The notes under the pieces: generated by a model
What the model saw: the letters and a program-made list of their open reading frames with translations, nothing else
What the model was told of the DNA's origin: nothing
Databases searched by the model: none
Program-made: the position numbers and the translations under genes
Shown: positions 47,701 through 59,700 of the stretch, in pieces
Layout: each line of letters opens with the position of its first letter
How positions within the stretch are numbered: the stretch's first letter is position 1
Origin: Trogon surrucura
Taxonomy: Eukaryota > Chordata > Aves > Trogoniformes > Trogonidae
DNA length: 64,000 nucleotides
Direction: 5' to 3'
NCBI GenBank assembly: GCA_020746105.1
Contig: CM036618.1
Span: 8,502,501-8,566,500, forward strand

Positions 47701-50700
47701 TAAAGTGTGCAAATCTTAGTATTTACTTTAATGGCCCACTGGGAGTTTCAGTCTGGTTTAGGTGAGGAAACTAAACCAGGTATTTTGGGTGGGTTTAAAG
47801 AATTGATCATGAACGAATCTGCCCACAGATTTAGCGGAGAAGCGATTTTGCCACGTGTGGTCCCATTTGTTTTTGATTTCTTACTAGACGGACAAACATC
47901 AGCAAATCTCGGGCAGGTTGCAAGACATTCGAAACAAAAAGCAAATTCGAAAAAACGAACTGGAGGCTTTAGATAGGAAATATGACCAAGGAATTATGGA
48001 AGTCAAGCAACTCCAGCAACAGCTTCAGGTATGTAACTTTCTGCTAAGCTTTTAGTTTTCCTTTGCTTCCTATTTTGTGTTACCATAATGCTACTGGCCG
48101 GGAATATATCCCCGTAGGGAGGAACACTGGATCAATCTGGTAATAACAGAGAGAGGAAATGGGCAAGGCCATCAGCATTGCAGAGATTTTTAGTTTTATT
48201 TATGGTGTACAAGGAATGATTGTAGGTACTACAGCAAGCTCTGCTAGTTGAGCAAGGCCAGTTGTCAAAACCTCAGGTGTTCTTTTATGAACTGCTAATA
48301 GTGACTTGTCTTTTAATTACAAATTCCTTTTTGGCTCCAGACTCAAAATTTTTATGAGGAAGATTTTCCTGTATGCAAAACAAGTTGGTATTTGGGTTAC
48401 ATTATCTTGCAGCTCTTTTTCATTTTTTCTCTCTCTTTGAAGAGAAAGCTGTGCATTATTTCAAATCGATGGGCTAGCATAAATCATCCTCTATTGTATT
48501 TTGATGTAATGCTCCTGTGTGTCAGGGAAAACTTCTTTTTGTGTTCCTGTGTGTCTCAGAAAATTACTGTTTTATGTTAACCTCTGGGGGGTTATATGTT
48601 CTCATCATAATATTTATGCTTTTAGTGTATCTGTTTATTATTTTTTTCCGGCTGTGTTAATGTTTTGGGGTCAAAAAATAATCAGTTTTAATAGTGTTTA
48701 TGTTGAGAATACAGAAGTAATTTTTTCCTCTACCCTGTAATGATAACTTGCATTCACGTTTCATTAACGTGAGTTGAAGTTATGTTTGAAAATTCACCGA
48801 TTTTTGCTTACTGATTTATAAACAATGTTAAAAATTTGTTATGTTCTCTTCAATATCTACAGGAGCATCAGAATAAACTGATCTGTTTAGTTCCTGAAAA
48901 GCAGTTGTTAAGTGAAAGAATTAAAAACGCTCAACTCGAAAACACTCAGAGTAAGTGTCTTCAGATGAACTGTCTTCTGTTTGCGTTGCTGGCTTTTCAT
49001 CATGTCCTAAAAAAAAAAAAAAGGAAGAAAGCGCTGAAAGATACAGAGGTGTTAATCACACCCTTACTTTTCTATCTTTTCAGTTAGTGTCACCGTGGCA
49101 TTGTGTCCTCTGCATTCCATTATTTTGTTCATGTTCTAAATAAGGGACAAATAAATATTTTTGCAAGAAAGCACAGGTTTTGCTTGAAACTTTGTTTACT
49201 CAGACTGTACAGCCCACAGATACTACCACACTTTGTATTTTCCTGGTAGTGTAAACTCAAGGGAGTTAATTTCTGTAAAATTTACACTGGTCTTTACATC
49301 AGATTACACTTGAAGTCCCTATCTAGAGAAACATGCTATGGATTGATCTGATTCTCTATATATTACATTTAGTGCCTGTAGGTCTCAGATGTTGGGACCG
49401 TTTCTGCTTTGTGTAATCTAGGAATTTTTGTGAGGAGAGAGGTTGGGAATGTGTGTATTTTAGGAAAATAACCAGTGAAAACAGAAATCCTTATGAAATT
49501 GCTTGTCTTCCCTTATGCAGGTACAGGAATCAGTTCAGTGCACAAGAAGTCCCTAGAAAAGGAAGAATTATGCCAAAGACTTAAGGAACAATTAGATGCC
49601 CTGGAGAAAGAAACTGCTTCTAAACTTGCTGAAATGGATGCATTTAACAGTCAGCTTAAGGTACATATATTATCTAAGTCTTACACTGGTAAGGAGTATC
49701 TTTATTTCTTCCTCCAGTCATAAAGAGTGGTGGCACTTCCGCCAGGCTTCCAAAAAGCTTTCCTAAACTTCCAGTGTCAAATAAGAATTACCAGAAGTCT
49801 TGGAGTAAATAATGCAGTAGAAATGCACTAAAACTATTGCTAACATACTAAAATACAGATCTCTTGCTATTGCTTTGCATGAATCAACTGTAGCTCACCC
49901 TCAACTTTCGCCCTCTAGAATTCATTCTGACTTGGAATTGAAATTTTTCAGGCCCTTGGCTACTATTTTTCGATTGTGGACTGAACATTTACCTTCTGTT
50001 GAGAGAAGTATGTGGTTTCACAGTACGTCCTACAAGATCTCGTAGCAGACTTGGGTATTATCCTAAAAGTAAACGTAGGCCACTAATTGGTGTAGAAGTT
50101 AGGACATACTGGCCCTGCAGGCATTTTTGTTGGAGGCACCCATTGACTTCTCTGAAAACACCGGCAACTCTCAGGCAGAATAGCAAGGACCCACTTGATT
50201 TACCAGCTCACTCCCAGTGGTGCTGGTGTGAACTTTATTCTTAAGCAATGAATTTTTGCTTGGCCAGTGTGAGGGCGCTGTGCTCTCCAACAAAAAAAAA
50301 ACAACGGAAAGAAAAAAAATTGGAATCGTTTAGGGAGTTTCTTTTTAAAAAATGGCTGCGTGTAACACACGTTTTTGGTTACTTGGTTGTTGCATGGCTT
50401 GCTGTGTTCAGTGGCTGCATCCACAATTCAGTCTTCCCTGAAATATATTTTTCAAAATGCAATGCAAAGATTAATTGGCTTTTTATCTACCTTATCTTAC
50501 AGTGTGAGAATATGGATGATTCTGTTCTTCAGTGCCTTTTGTCTCTGCTAAGCTGTCTCAACAACCTCTTCCTCTTACTTAAGGTTATTTTCTAATCTTT
50601 GGTTCTTTTGGTTTTTAATGATTTCGCATTTTTTCTCTGCTTACCCGTTCTGTTTGGATGTACAACTTCTATTAAATAATTCTCCTAAGAGAAAAGCGAT

Positions 50701-53700
50701 AGGCTCTTTTTCTTTCTGCTAGCTTTTACGTGCTCTTAAAGACTTAAAAATTTCTTACCTGCTTAGAAATCCACAACTGCAAAATACTGATAAGCCATTT
50801 TATTTCTTAATAGACTATGTTCACTATGTAGCTTTACCCACATATTTTTCTTCTTAGTTAAGGTAATGTCAACCAAAACCATACTGTCTTAGATGGAAAC
50901 AGTGCCTTCCCCACTCTTCCATCTGTTGCTCTCTACCATATCCATATATCTTAAGCCGTGAGTCAGGTTATATGAGTTCTCATCCAAGTTTAAAAGTCTA
51001 GAAATAGCATCAGTATCCAGAATATGACATATGGCAGATGACAGGGCAAATGCAATGCTGTTAAACCTCCAGATTAACCCAGTACTAAAACCTACTTGCT
51101 GTTTGTCCTCAACGCTGCTTTTGTCTGCTGGGGTCAGAAATCTGGCTTTGAGAATAACATACAAGGAAAAAAAAAATCAGAATTAGTTAAATGACCTTTC
51201 TGTTTTGCATAAGGGATATCCTGTCCTTAAGCCAAAGATACAACAGTTCTTATAATGCAGGTTTGTTTCTTCAATTTCTATGCAAAATGAGAAGAAAAGA
51301 TATTCTCCAACAAGGATAGTCGATTGCTTGATTTAGTTTGTTGCTACAGAGACTTCAGCTGACACAGAAGTCCTCTTATCTTTCCCGTTTCGTATAAATT
51401 GCTGAGTATCTCTAAGGCAACTGGAGTATTGGTAGAGGTGCATATTGTAGTGGGAATAGATCATTCTTGCTTAATTTGCATTTATGAGATCAGATATGAA
51501 AAGTCAGGGCATACCTGTTGCGTTGCTCAGTGTGTATCAATAGGAGTCCTGGAAAAAATAATGTAGTATCTCACAGGTGTTGTGTAACATGGTGAAGTGC
51601 AATCTGAAGTAATTCTATTATTGTTGATTTTTCTTTTCTGTAAGTTAAATTATCCTGAAGATACATGCTGGTTTTCTGCTTTGAAAAAGTTTGTTATCAG
51701 AGAGATGGAATAGGATGTGTTCAAAAGAAGAAAAGTAAAATAGTGAAGTTTACAAAAACAGGAAAACTCCAGTCTGAGTTGATGTCTTTAGGCTATGGCT
51801 TGCTACAGTGGTAAGCCTGCAGGATATTTTTACTCAGTTTTTCTGTTTTAAATATGGGACCAATCATTCAGAAAGCAGTGCAAAAGCGAGCACCCTACCG
51901 AAGGGGCGCATGCTCAGGTTTATGGTGTTGTGTTGACTTTCAGTTGAAATCTGCCTCCATGTAGTTATTTAAAATACGCGTCATTGCCTTCTGTGTCCTT
52001 AGAGAACGTTGTGTTTGAACACTTCATTTTCTGTCCTCCTCTGTCGTATTTACCATTTCCGTCGGGCACATGACTGGAAGGGCTCTTTGAAAGCCTAAGT
52101 TACGTCAAAGGCTTTGCAAATCTGCCATCTCCTTTTATACTTTTTGTTTATTTGGCTTTCTTTACAGTGACTTCCAAGGACTATTAATAACTTTAAGATT
52201 ACTTTGTCCATTTATATTAAAACTTGGATCGCAAAACATTAAAATGCCTGGATGCTTTTCTCGAAAGATTGGCTTTGTTCCTTTTGATCTACATCGCTGT
52301 GTTTCCTCCTTAGGACCTGAGAGAAAGTTACAGTACGCAGCAGTTAGCTTTGGAACAGCTCCACAGGATCAAACAGGACAAAATAAGAGAGGCAGAGAAA
52401 AGAAGAGCTGAACTTGCACAGAAAAAGCGCCTGGAAGACGAGGCTGCAAGGTACCGTGTTTGAATGTATCAGCTCTGCAGTTTTTAAAGCAAAAGGATGC
52501 AGTGGGGACTTCAAGGCACTGGCTGTAATAAGCAGGAGGTCTGCTCAGTAAAAATATGTCCTACAGACTTGCCTCAAAGAAAGCATTTTATATGGAGCAC
52601 TACTACTGATATAAGATGCTTTGAATTTCCTTTTTCCCATCTGTTTTTACCTTCTTTTTAAAAAAGAACTGCGCCTTATAATTCAGATAAACCCAGTAGT
52701 CACTTTTGCCGATAAGATTTTTAGGTTCTTTAATAGATAATCCTCATGCATTTTATATTTTCTGCCTTGTTTTGCTCACCTTTCTAAGATCTGACCTATT
52801 TCCTTAAAAGCGCTCCTGACTGAGTAGGTACGAGTTCTGTGTCATGTATGTCCAGACAGCTGTGAGATTGATACTTAAGACAATAGGGAGGGCATTGGCT
52901 CCTTGATTTCTGTGTTAATCTTGAAAGCTTGATGAGTGAGCAGGCTCTGAGTTTTAAATTTGATTCCTGTTTGAGGAGGGCAATGAGAAAATGCAAATAT
53001 ATGTCTGAGAGGGTCGTCCTTTCATGTGCATGCTCCTGGTTTTGCTCAGCCCAGCCTTGTATCGAGCACTCAGACTTAACTGTTGTCAACTCTCGGATTC
53101 TCATGGTCATGTTCCCCACTAGTTTTGTTTTCTTTTGTTTCACTGATTAAGAAACCATAGTTTCTAAGGTTTGATTCTGCCTATCTTGAAGTTGCCACTC
53201 TGCTTTTCCTCCCTCCAGACTTTGTGCTCTCAGCTGCCTGTTTCATGCTTGGCAGCCCTGGATGGAAAGGGTGCCAGAGAGAGGGTGGCTGGGTGCTCTG
53301 GGTGGGAAGTCCTCAGCTCTGAAGTGGCTTTGGTGTACTAGTTTTGACTTCTGCTTCAGAGAATTGCTGCATTTTGTCTTTTTAATTTGAGGGAGATTTT
53401 CTTTTTCAAGGGTTGGTGTTTGTTTTGATGATTTTTAACGAAGCAGAGCTAATGACCTTGTAGTGTGATTCATGGTCTTAAATCATGACAGCATTTTTCT
53501 GTGACACCGTGATGGAGTTTCATAATACTTTGGACAGTCCCTTTAAGAGAGTGATATGCCACGTGTATAATGACATCCCATCAATTTTTTCTGTTGAACA
53601 TAACCATCTGATAGAGCAACAGTCTTACTGCACATACTGCTGCTTAGCTTCTACTAGATCCTCTCATGTGGCTGAAAACACAATAAAGTGACCATCAGAG

Positions 53701-56700
53701 AAGTGGACCTCACACAGTGATTTGATGAAGCAGTCTCGTCTAGGCATGGTCCCTCCTCAACAACCCCTTCAGAAGGTGGCCCAAAGCATTAGGTTCGCTC
53801 TTTTCAGAAGAAAGATCTTGACAGCTACAACATAATGATTTTTAAGGATGTTGAACTGGATAATAACTTCTTTGGAGAGACGAAGCACAGAATAAAATCT
53901 GAATAATTTCAGATAATACAGTCAGCTTTCAGGATTCAGTCCTCTGAAGAGTGTGGCAGTGGTGGCGATAAGCATGTTGAATAGATTACAACTGCTGAAG
54001 GCAAAAAATTGAAGCAACATACCTCAGTATGCAGTGGCTGTTTTAATGTATGTACCAGAGTGAGATTTTGTTACTAATCTGTTTGGGTATCTTAGTTTCC
54101 AGTTGTGAGATTTGGATACTACCTTGGTGGACAGCTTCAAACCACCTTTGTTCAGTTAACAGATCACTTCTTGGGCATTGGGATGTAGCTGAGCAGAAGT
54201 GCTCACAGCAATATGTAACCAAGTGTTTCTATACAAAGAATTTTAATCTATTTGCTATTTATATGTGAAATACACTGATAGTCCTGTTAAGACATGGTCT
54301 CCTGTGGAAGAGCCTGATTGCCCAGAGAGAAAAGTAGTCGATATCATAGACTCAGCCTTGCTTAGAAGTGCGTTTGATTGCTCTGTGAACACAATCTCAT
54401 TCCTGTTTACCTGAATGTTCGCCCACCCCTCTGTCGTTCTTTCAGAAAAGCAAAAAGGGAGAAGGAGAGCCGATGGCAGGAAAATATCCGAAGGGAAGAG
54501 GAAGAGAAAAAGAAACGACTGGAGGAAGAACGAATGCAGGAAAAAGTTCAAGAAAAGCTGAAAGCTGAAGAAGCTCTGATGAGAGAAAGGGAAAACAAAC
54601 AACAGCTTCATGCAGAGGAGGAGAAAAATAGGCAAGCCATGATATTCAGGGAGACAGAACAACAAAGGCAGAGGCAGCTGGAAGAAGATAAAAGAAAGCA
54701 AGAACAAATTGCAAGAGAAGCTGAAGAGAGGCGTAAGCAGAATGAAGAAATGAAGAAGTTGAAAGAAGCGACCAATTCTCAAGAGGTGGAGAAACACACT
54801 TCTGTATTAAACATAAATGAGAAACTTGCAGATCTGTTGAAACCAACAGAGGGTAAAAGTCTTAAGCCACCCTGGAAAAATGAAGGTAATCTTAGTCTGT
54901 TAGATTTTTGCTTTAATGGTTCTTCTTTTCCTGAGTGTTCATTCTTCAGAAGTATTATTGCTGTTGTGACGCTGTGGCAGGGTTATCGTCTAAAATATTC
55001 TAACAAAACCCCAACAACGTTTCGTGTCTTTAGGTATAGATCATCCTATTACCTTAGGCACTGAAAATCGATGAAAGTAACCTAGGACTCTGATGACAAA
55101 TCTTCTGTTGATCATGGCTAAGAAATAACAGATACTGGAAACAGCGACATTTTAGCTTTTTCCTATGTCCTGCCCTTTCTGTCATTAGAGCAGAATGCTA
55201 ATGTGGAGGAGTTTGGTGCAGTAATGAGTGGATGAGAATGTAACAGTCAGCAAAGTGATTTATTAACTTTGACATTATTTCTACATTACTCAATGCCTCT
55301 TACTAAAAACAAAGAACTGAAGCCATCCTAACTCTAGTTGTGGGACTTGGAAAAACACTGATTTAACAATATTTTCTGGTAAAGGCCGTTTTGATTAATT
55401 CCACCCTTAATTAATCCTTGTCAGTTTTTATTAGCTGCTTTTATCACCGAGTTCAGCAAGAACCAGATTGGAACAGAACTGAAAGATATTTGCACAGCTC
55501 ACCTATACCTTGTGAAATATTCGCTGTTAGCAACATCGGTGACAGACTGGGGCAGCAAAGATGCAAAGGAAATAGAAATGGTGGTGTTACAGGATTTCAA
55601 GTAAAATCTTCACACCTGCTGCTGAACACTTACTGCTGTAGCAGTGGTATCTTTTCAGCTGGGATGATGATGATTATGTTAGACAAGACTATTTTAAGAG
55701 ATTGGCCTACCCAAACCGGTTTGACCAGGAAAGATGAGAATATAAAGACGTAATTTTTTCACTTCGGAAGACAGCGCATTTTATCGCCTGTGTCATGGTT
55801 GCTGTGACGGGCACGTTAAACGCTTGCGCTGTGTGCATCCCATCGGCCTGTCGTAGTTCGGGATCTCCTTTGATACTTGCGTCGTGTCTTTGGGGCAAGA
55901 ACAGTTCTTCTGTTCTAGTTGCTTAGAATGGTAGGGTGCCAACTAAGTGCATATCTTGCAACTATACTGATATGGTAACTAGTTTTCTTACCCTTTCAGG
56001 CAATGCGGTTGGTGTCTCAGAGTCTAGAAATTCAGTTGCCTTGGTAAATTACAGAGCTTTATATCCATTTGAAGCAAGGAATCACGATGAGATGAGCTTT
56101 AATACTGGGGATATAATTCAGGTGAGGTTTGCCATTGACATTTAACTTGCAAAAACCCAGTCTTGCTTCCACAGCCATGAGATACACCAGGGTCTTAAGT
56201 GTCAGAACCATTACTTTGGTGTATTTTAAGACTTACGCAAAATTTATATTTGATTGGGGTTTTTTTTGTGGGGAGTTTTGTTTGGTTGGGGTTTTTTTAC
56301 ATTTGAAATTAAAATTAGTTCAGCTAAAATCTTTCAGTCTTATACACTTAGAGCTGTTGAGAATCTGTAGAATACCAATGATGAACTCTAAACAAACGTC
56401 CTGAAGCTGGTTGATCAGGAATGATGTAGTTCATTGTACGTGCAAAGGTTTGCCATCAAGTGCCCACTTGACATACAACTGTAGAAAATAAACATGAATG
56501 GCTACATAAAACGACAAAATTATTAATGCCATTTCAATTCAAATTAAACAAACTAGCTATTTATCAAATATATGTGAAAAGTTCTTAATTTTAGTACTGT
56601 TTTCTAATGTATTGTTACCATAGATTTCTACCTCTTATTGGCTGGTCCTTTATAAATGCTCCCTGGTGTAGTTTATTCTGTGTCCATTCTTTGTAGCACA

Positions 56701-59700
56701 TTTCTGGATTCAGCTGAATATGCTGTCTGTAATACTAGAGCAGGAGCATAAGAAACATCTTCTGTCTTCTCAGTTGAAATATGTGTTACTTCATGTAACT
56801 GCAATGCTTGTCAGCATACATACTTTTGAAAGAATGTGCATTCAGATGAACCTGTGAAAATTGATTTACAGCTGTGGTAATAAGCTTAATATGTACATGT
56901 CTGGACAAGGGTTAGGGCTAGACCAGCTACTAAACAAATTACAGATTATTATTAATAATAATAATATTAATAATACCAAACCAAGGCAGGTTCCTCCTCA
57001 TTCAGACTATAAGCCATATAGAGAGGTGACAGGGGAGAATCCACAAAGCAATGTGGTACAAAATATTAGAACACTTAAGTATTAGGCTTCACTTTAACAG
57101 TGTTAAATCATTTATTTGCATTTTCATACCGATGAAGCATGAAAGAGGGAAAAGGAGAAGTAGGTTTTGGGTTGGCTTCCTTCTCAGATATAATTGTGTC
57201 ATTTAACTGTTAATAATGTATTTTAGAAATAGGCTAACAGCTGCTACCTGCTCCTCCTCTTCTCATACCCCAAACCTCAACCAAGCTACCTAGCTGATAG
57301 TATTTGACAAGCTGCTAATTTTTAGCCAATTTCAACAAATTTGCTGATTAGCATCATAGTGGAGGCTTCAGTACTGCTGTGAATGTTTAAGGATGCTCTG
57401 CACCTAATTGTATAGTAAACTGCAGAATTTTTGGACGCAGTTTGGATGTAGTCCAATGACACAATTATATCTGTAAGCAGAACTGCAGCAGTTGTTTCCG
57501 TGCCCTGCTGGGCTCGTCAGCTGCCCCCTCTTGGCCACGTGTTTGGCGAAATACAGCTCGATGCATCATAATTTTTGGCAATCCAGAGCAGCGCCAGGTG
57601 TAGCCCATGATTCCCATCGTGCGTGGTTGGGACTTGTTTGAAAGAATATAACGTTTTTTGAGGCCTTTCTCTACCTGTGTCTAGAAACGGGGCAATTGTG
57701 TCGTCCCCCTGTTTCTTGGACAGGGTGAAATCAGCTCAGTTTTTGAAAGGGAGGAGAATGAAAGTGCTGATCCCCGTACGAGCGCTGCTCACGCCGCTTC
57801 ATTCGGAGCGTCAGCGGGTGCTGACGCACTAGATGCCCCGTTTGTTTCACGCTGCTCATTGCGTTTTCTTTGTATTTATCCTCCTGTCCCTAGGTCGATG
57901 AAAAAACTGTGGGAGAGCCTGGCTGGCTTTATGGGAGTTTTCAAGGACAATTTGGTTGGTTTCCATGTAATTATGTAGAAAAAATACCAGAAGGAGAAAA
58001 ATGTTTATCTCCGAAGAAGGCCTTACTTCCTCCTACCGTATCTTTATCTACTACCTCAGCTGCTTCGGAGTGAGTTTGTTGTGTTTGTGATAAAATTGCT
58101 GCTTCTGAATTTAGCTGACACGTGATGTTCTGCATAGATTCCTTGGGTGTTTGTTTTTAAAATCCAAATGCAGAAAACTTATTGAAGAACCTACCTGAAA
58201 GTCTTAACTTGGTAATTTTTATTTTAAAAGCACCTCAAGCAGAATAACTTCTTGGGTTCTTTCCATGTGGGAAGCAAATATTTGATACGATGCGAAGCGG
58301 CCTATCAAACACTTAAAATTATAACGTGTTAAATATGCTTGCGTTTAATTTGCAGACCACTTTCACCAAGTAAAACTACGGAAGAATCTGATTACCAAAA
58401 CGTACCTTTTTCTAGCCTGAATGTCACTACGGCGTGGCAACAGAAATCGGCTTTTACTCGCACTGTGTCCCCTGGATCTGTTTCACCCATTCATGGACAG
58501 GTACAGCGCGTGAGAGTGGAGAACTTACTGTATTTTAGATTCATGTTAATGAAACTAATTTAAAGAAAGAACAAACCAAAACACGGGTTTTCTAATACTG
58601 GGTGCACTGAACAGGCCAGAGGCTTAAGCTAATCTGAATTCTCCACTACTGGGCATCGACGTAACTCCCTGTATTTCCAGGGACTACTGAGCAAGAAGGC
58701 TCCTGCAGTATGTTTCATAATTCTACAATAATTTTCACCTCTAATTAGACACACGAGATATTTCTAACAAATAAGAAATGGAGTTGAGAGACTGTTCCTT
58801 AATCAACAGCTTGTATATGCCAATGTAAAAAAAAAAAAAAAATTACTGACCCCTCGCTTCGGAATGTAGTTGCTTAAGCTTCAATAAAAAAATACGTCAG
58901 TTCTTATCTGGTTTTGAGACTTGCACCAGTTTGGGGTAGTGTGCTTGGTCAGTATCTCCTTTTCTGTCTTAACAGGGGCAGCCTGTCGAGAACTTAAAAG
59001 CACAAGCACTTTGCTCTTGGACTGCAAAAAAAAGATAACCACTTGAATTTTTCAAAAAATGATATCATTACCGTCCTGGAGCAGCAGGAAAACTGGTGGT
59101 TTGGAGAGGTACATGGAGGAAGGGGTTGGTTTCCAAAATCCTATGTCAAGCTCTTACCTGGAAGCGAAATCAAGAAAGAGGAGTAAGCGTGAAAATTTTT
59201 TTTGTGGTTTATTTTTTGTTGTTGTTCAACAGTTGGCAAAAACAGGTGGTTTAGAATGCAAAACTCCTGCAGTGCTTTAAAGTGCAGAATATAAATACTG
59301 TTTGCGATTTACACAACGCCGTTTTAGGCTTTTATTATTTCATTCTGGCAAACCAAGTAATGTTGGGCTCACTACTGTGAGACTTTCAAGGCTGAGTGCT
59401 ATGAAAAATCAGTGGTGTTTGATTATTCATCAAGTGCCAGACTTTGTATTGGTTCGTTACTGGATCAGCTCTCTTGCAGGTGCCAATTTCTGAAGGTGCC
59501 AATTTCTAAGTGACCTACAAATAATTGTAACCTGGTAAACCACATCTTGCAGAAATAGTGTAACTTTTCTTTGCTTGGAAAGATCATTGTGTCTATTCCA
59601 ACGCTGCAAGATAACTAATTAGGTCGTAATTCAAAGTCTGGATACTGCTGGGATGGCTGCAGCATTGTGTGTGCATTGTTCTTTTCATGCTTTATGATAA

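Larger units (their letters stand above)
56122..57893 (+). other. ITSN2: ITSN2 intron 19
   Basis: 1.8-kb intron, AT-rich on the left with an (ATT/AAT)n run at 56946-56975. Its right end (about 57770-57845) holds an isolated CpG cluster with a perfect hairpin. Confidence 0.85.

Noticed and set aside
54255-54797. 180-codon minus-strand frame rich in Leu/Phe/Ser
   Set aside because: It is the antisense shadow of the Lys/Glu-rich coiled-coil exon 18.
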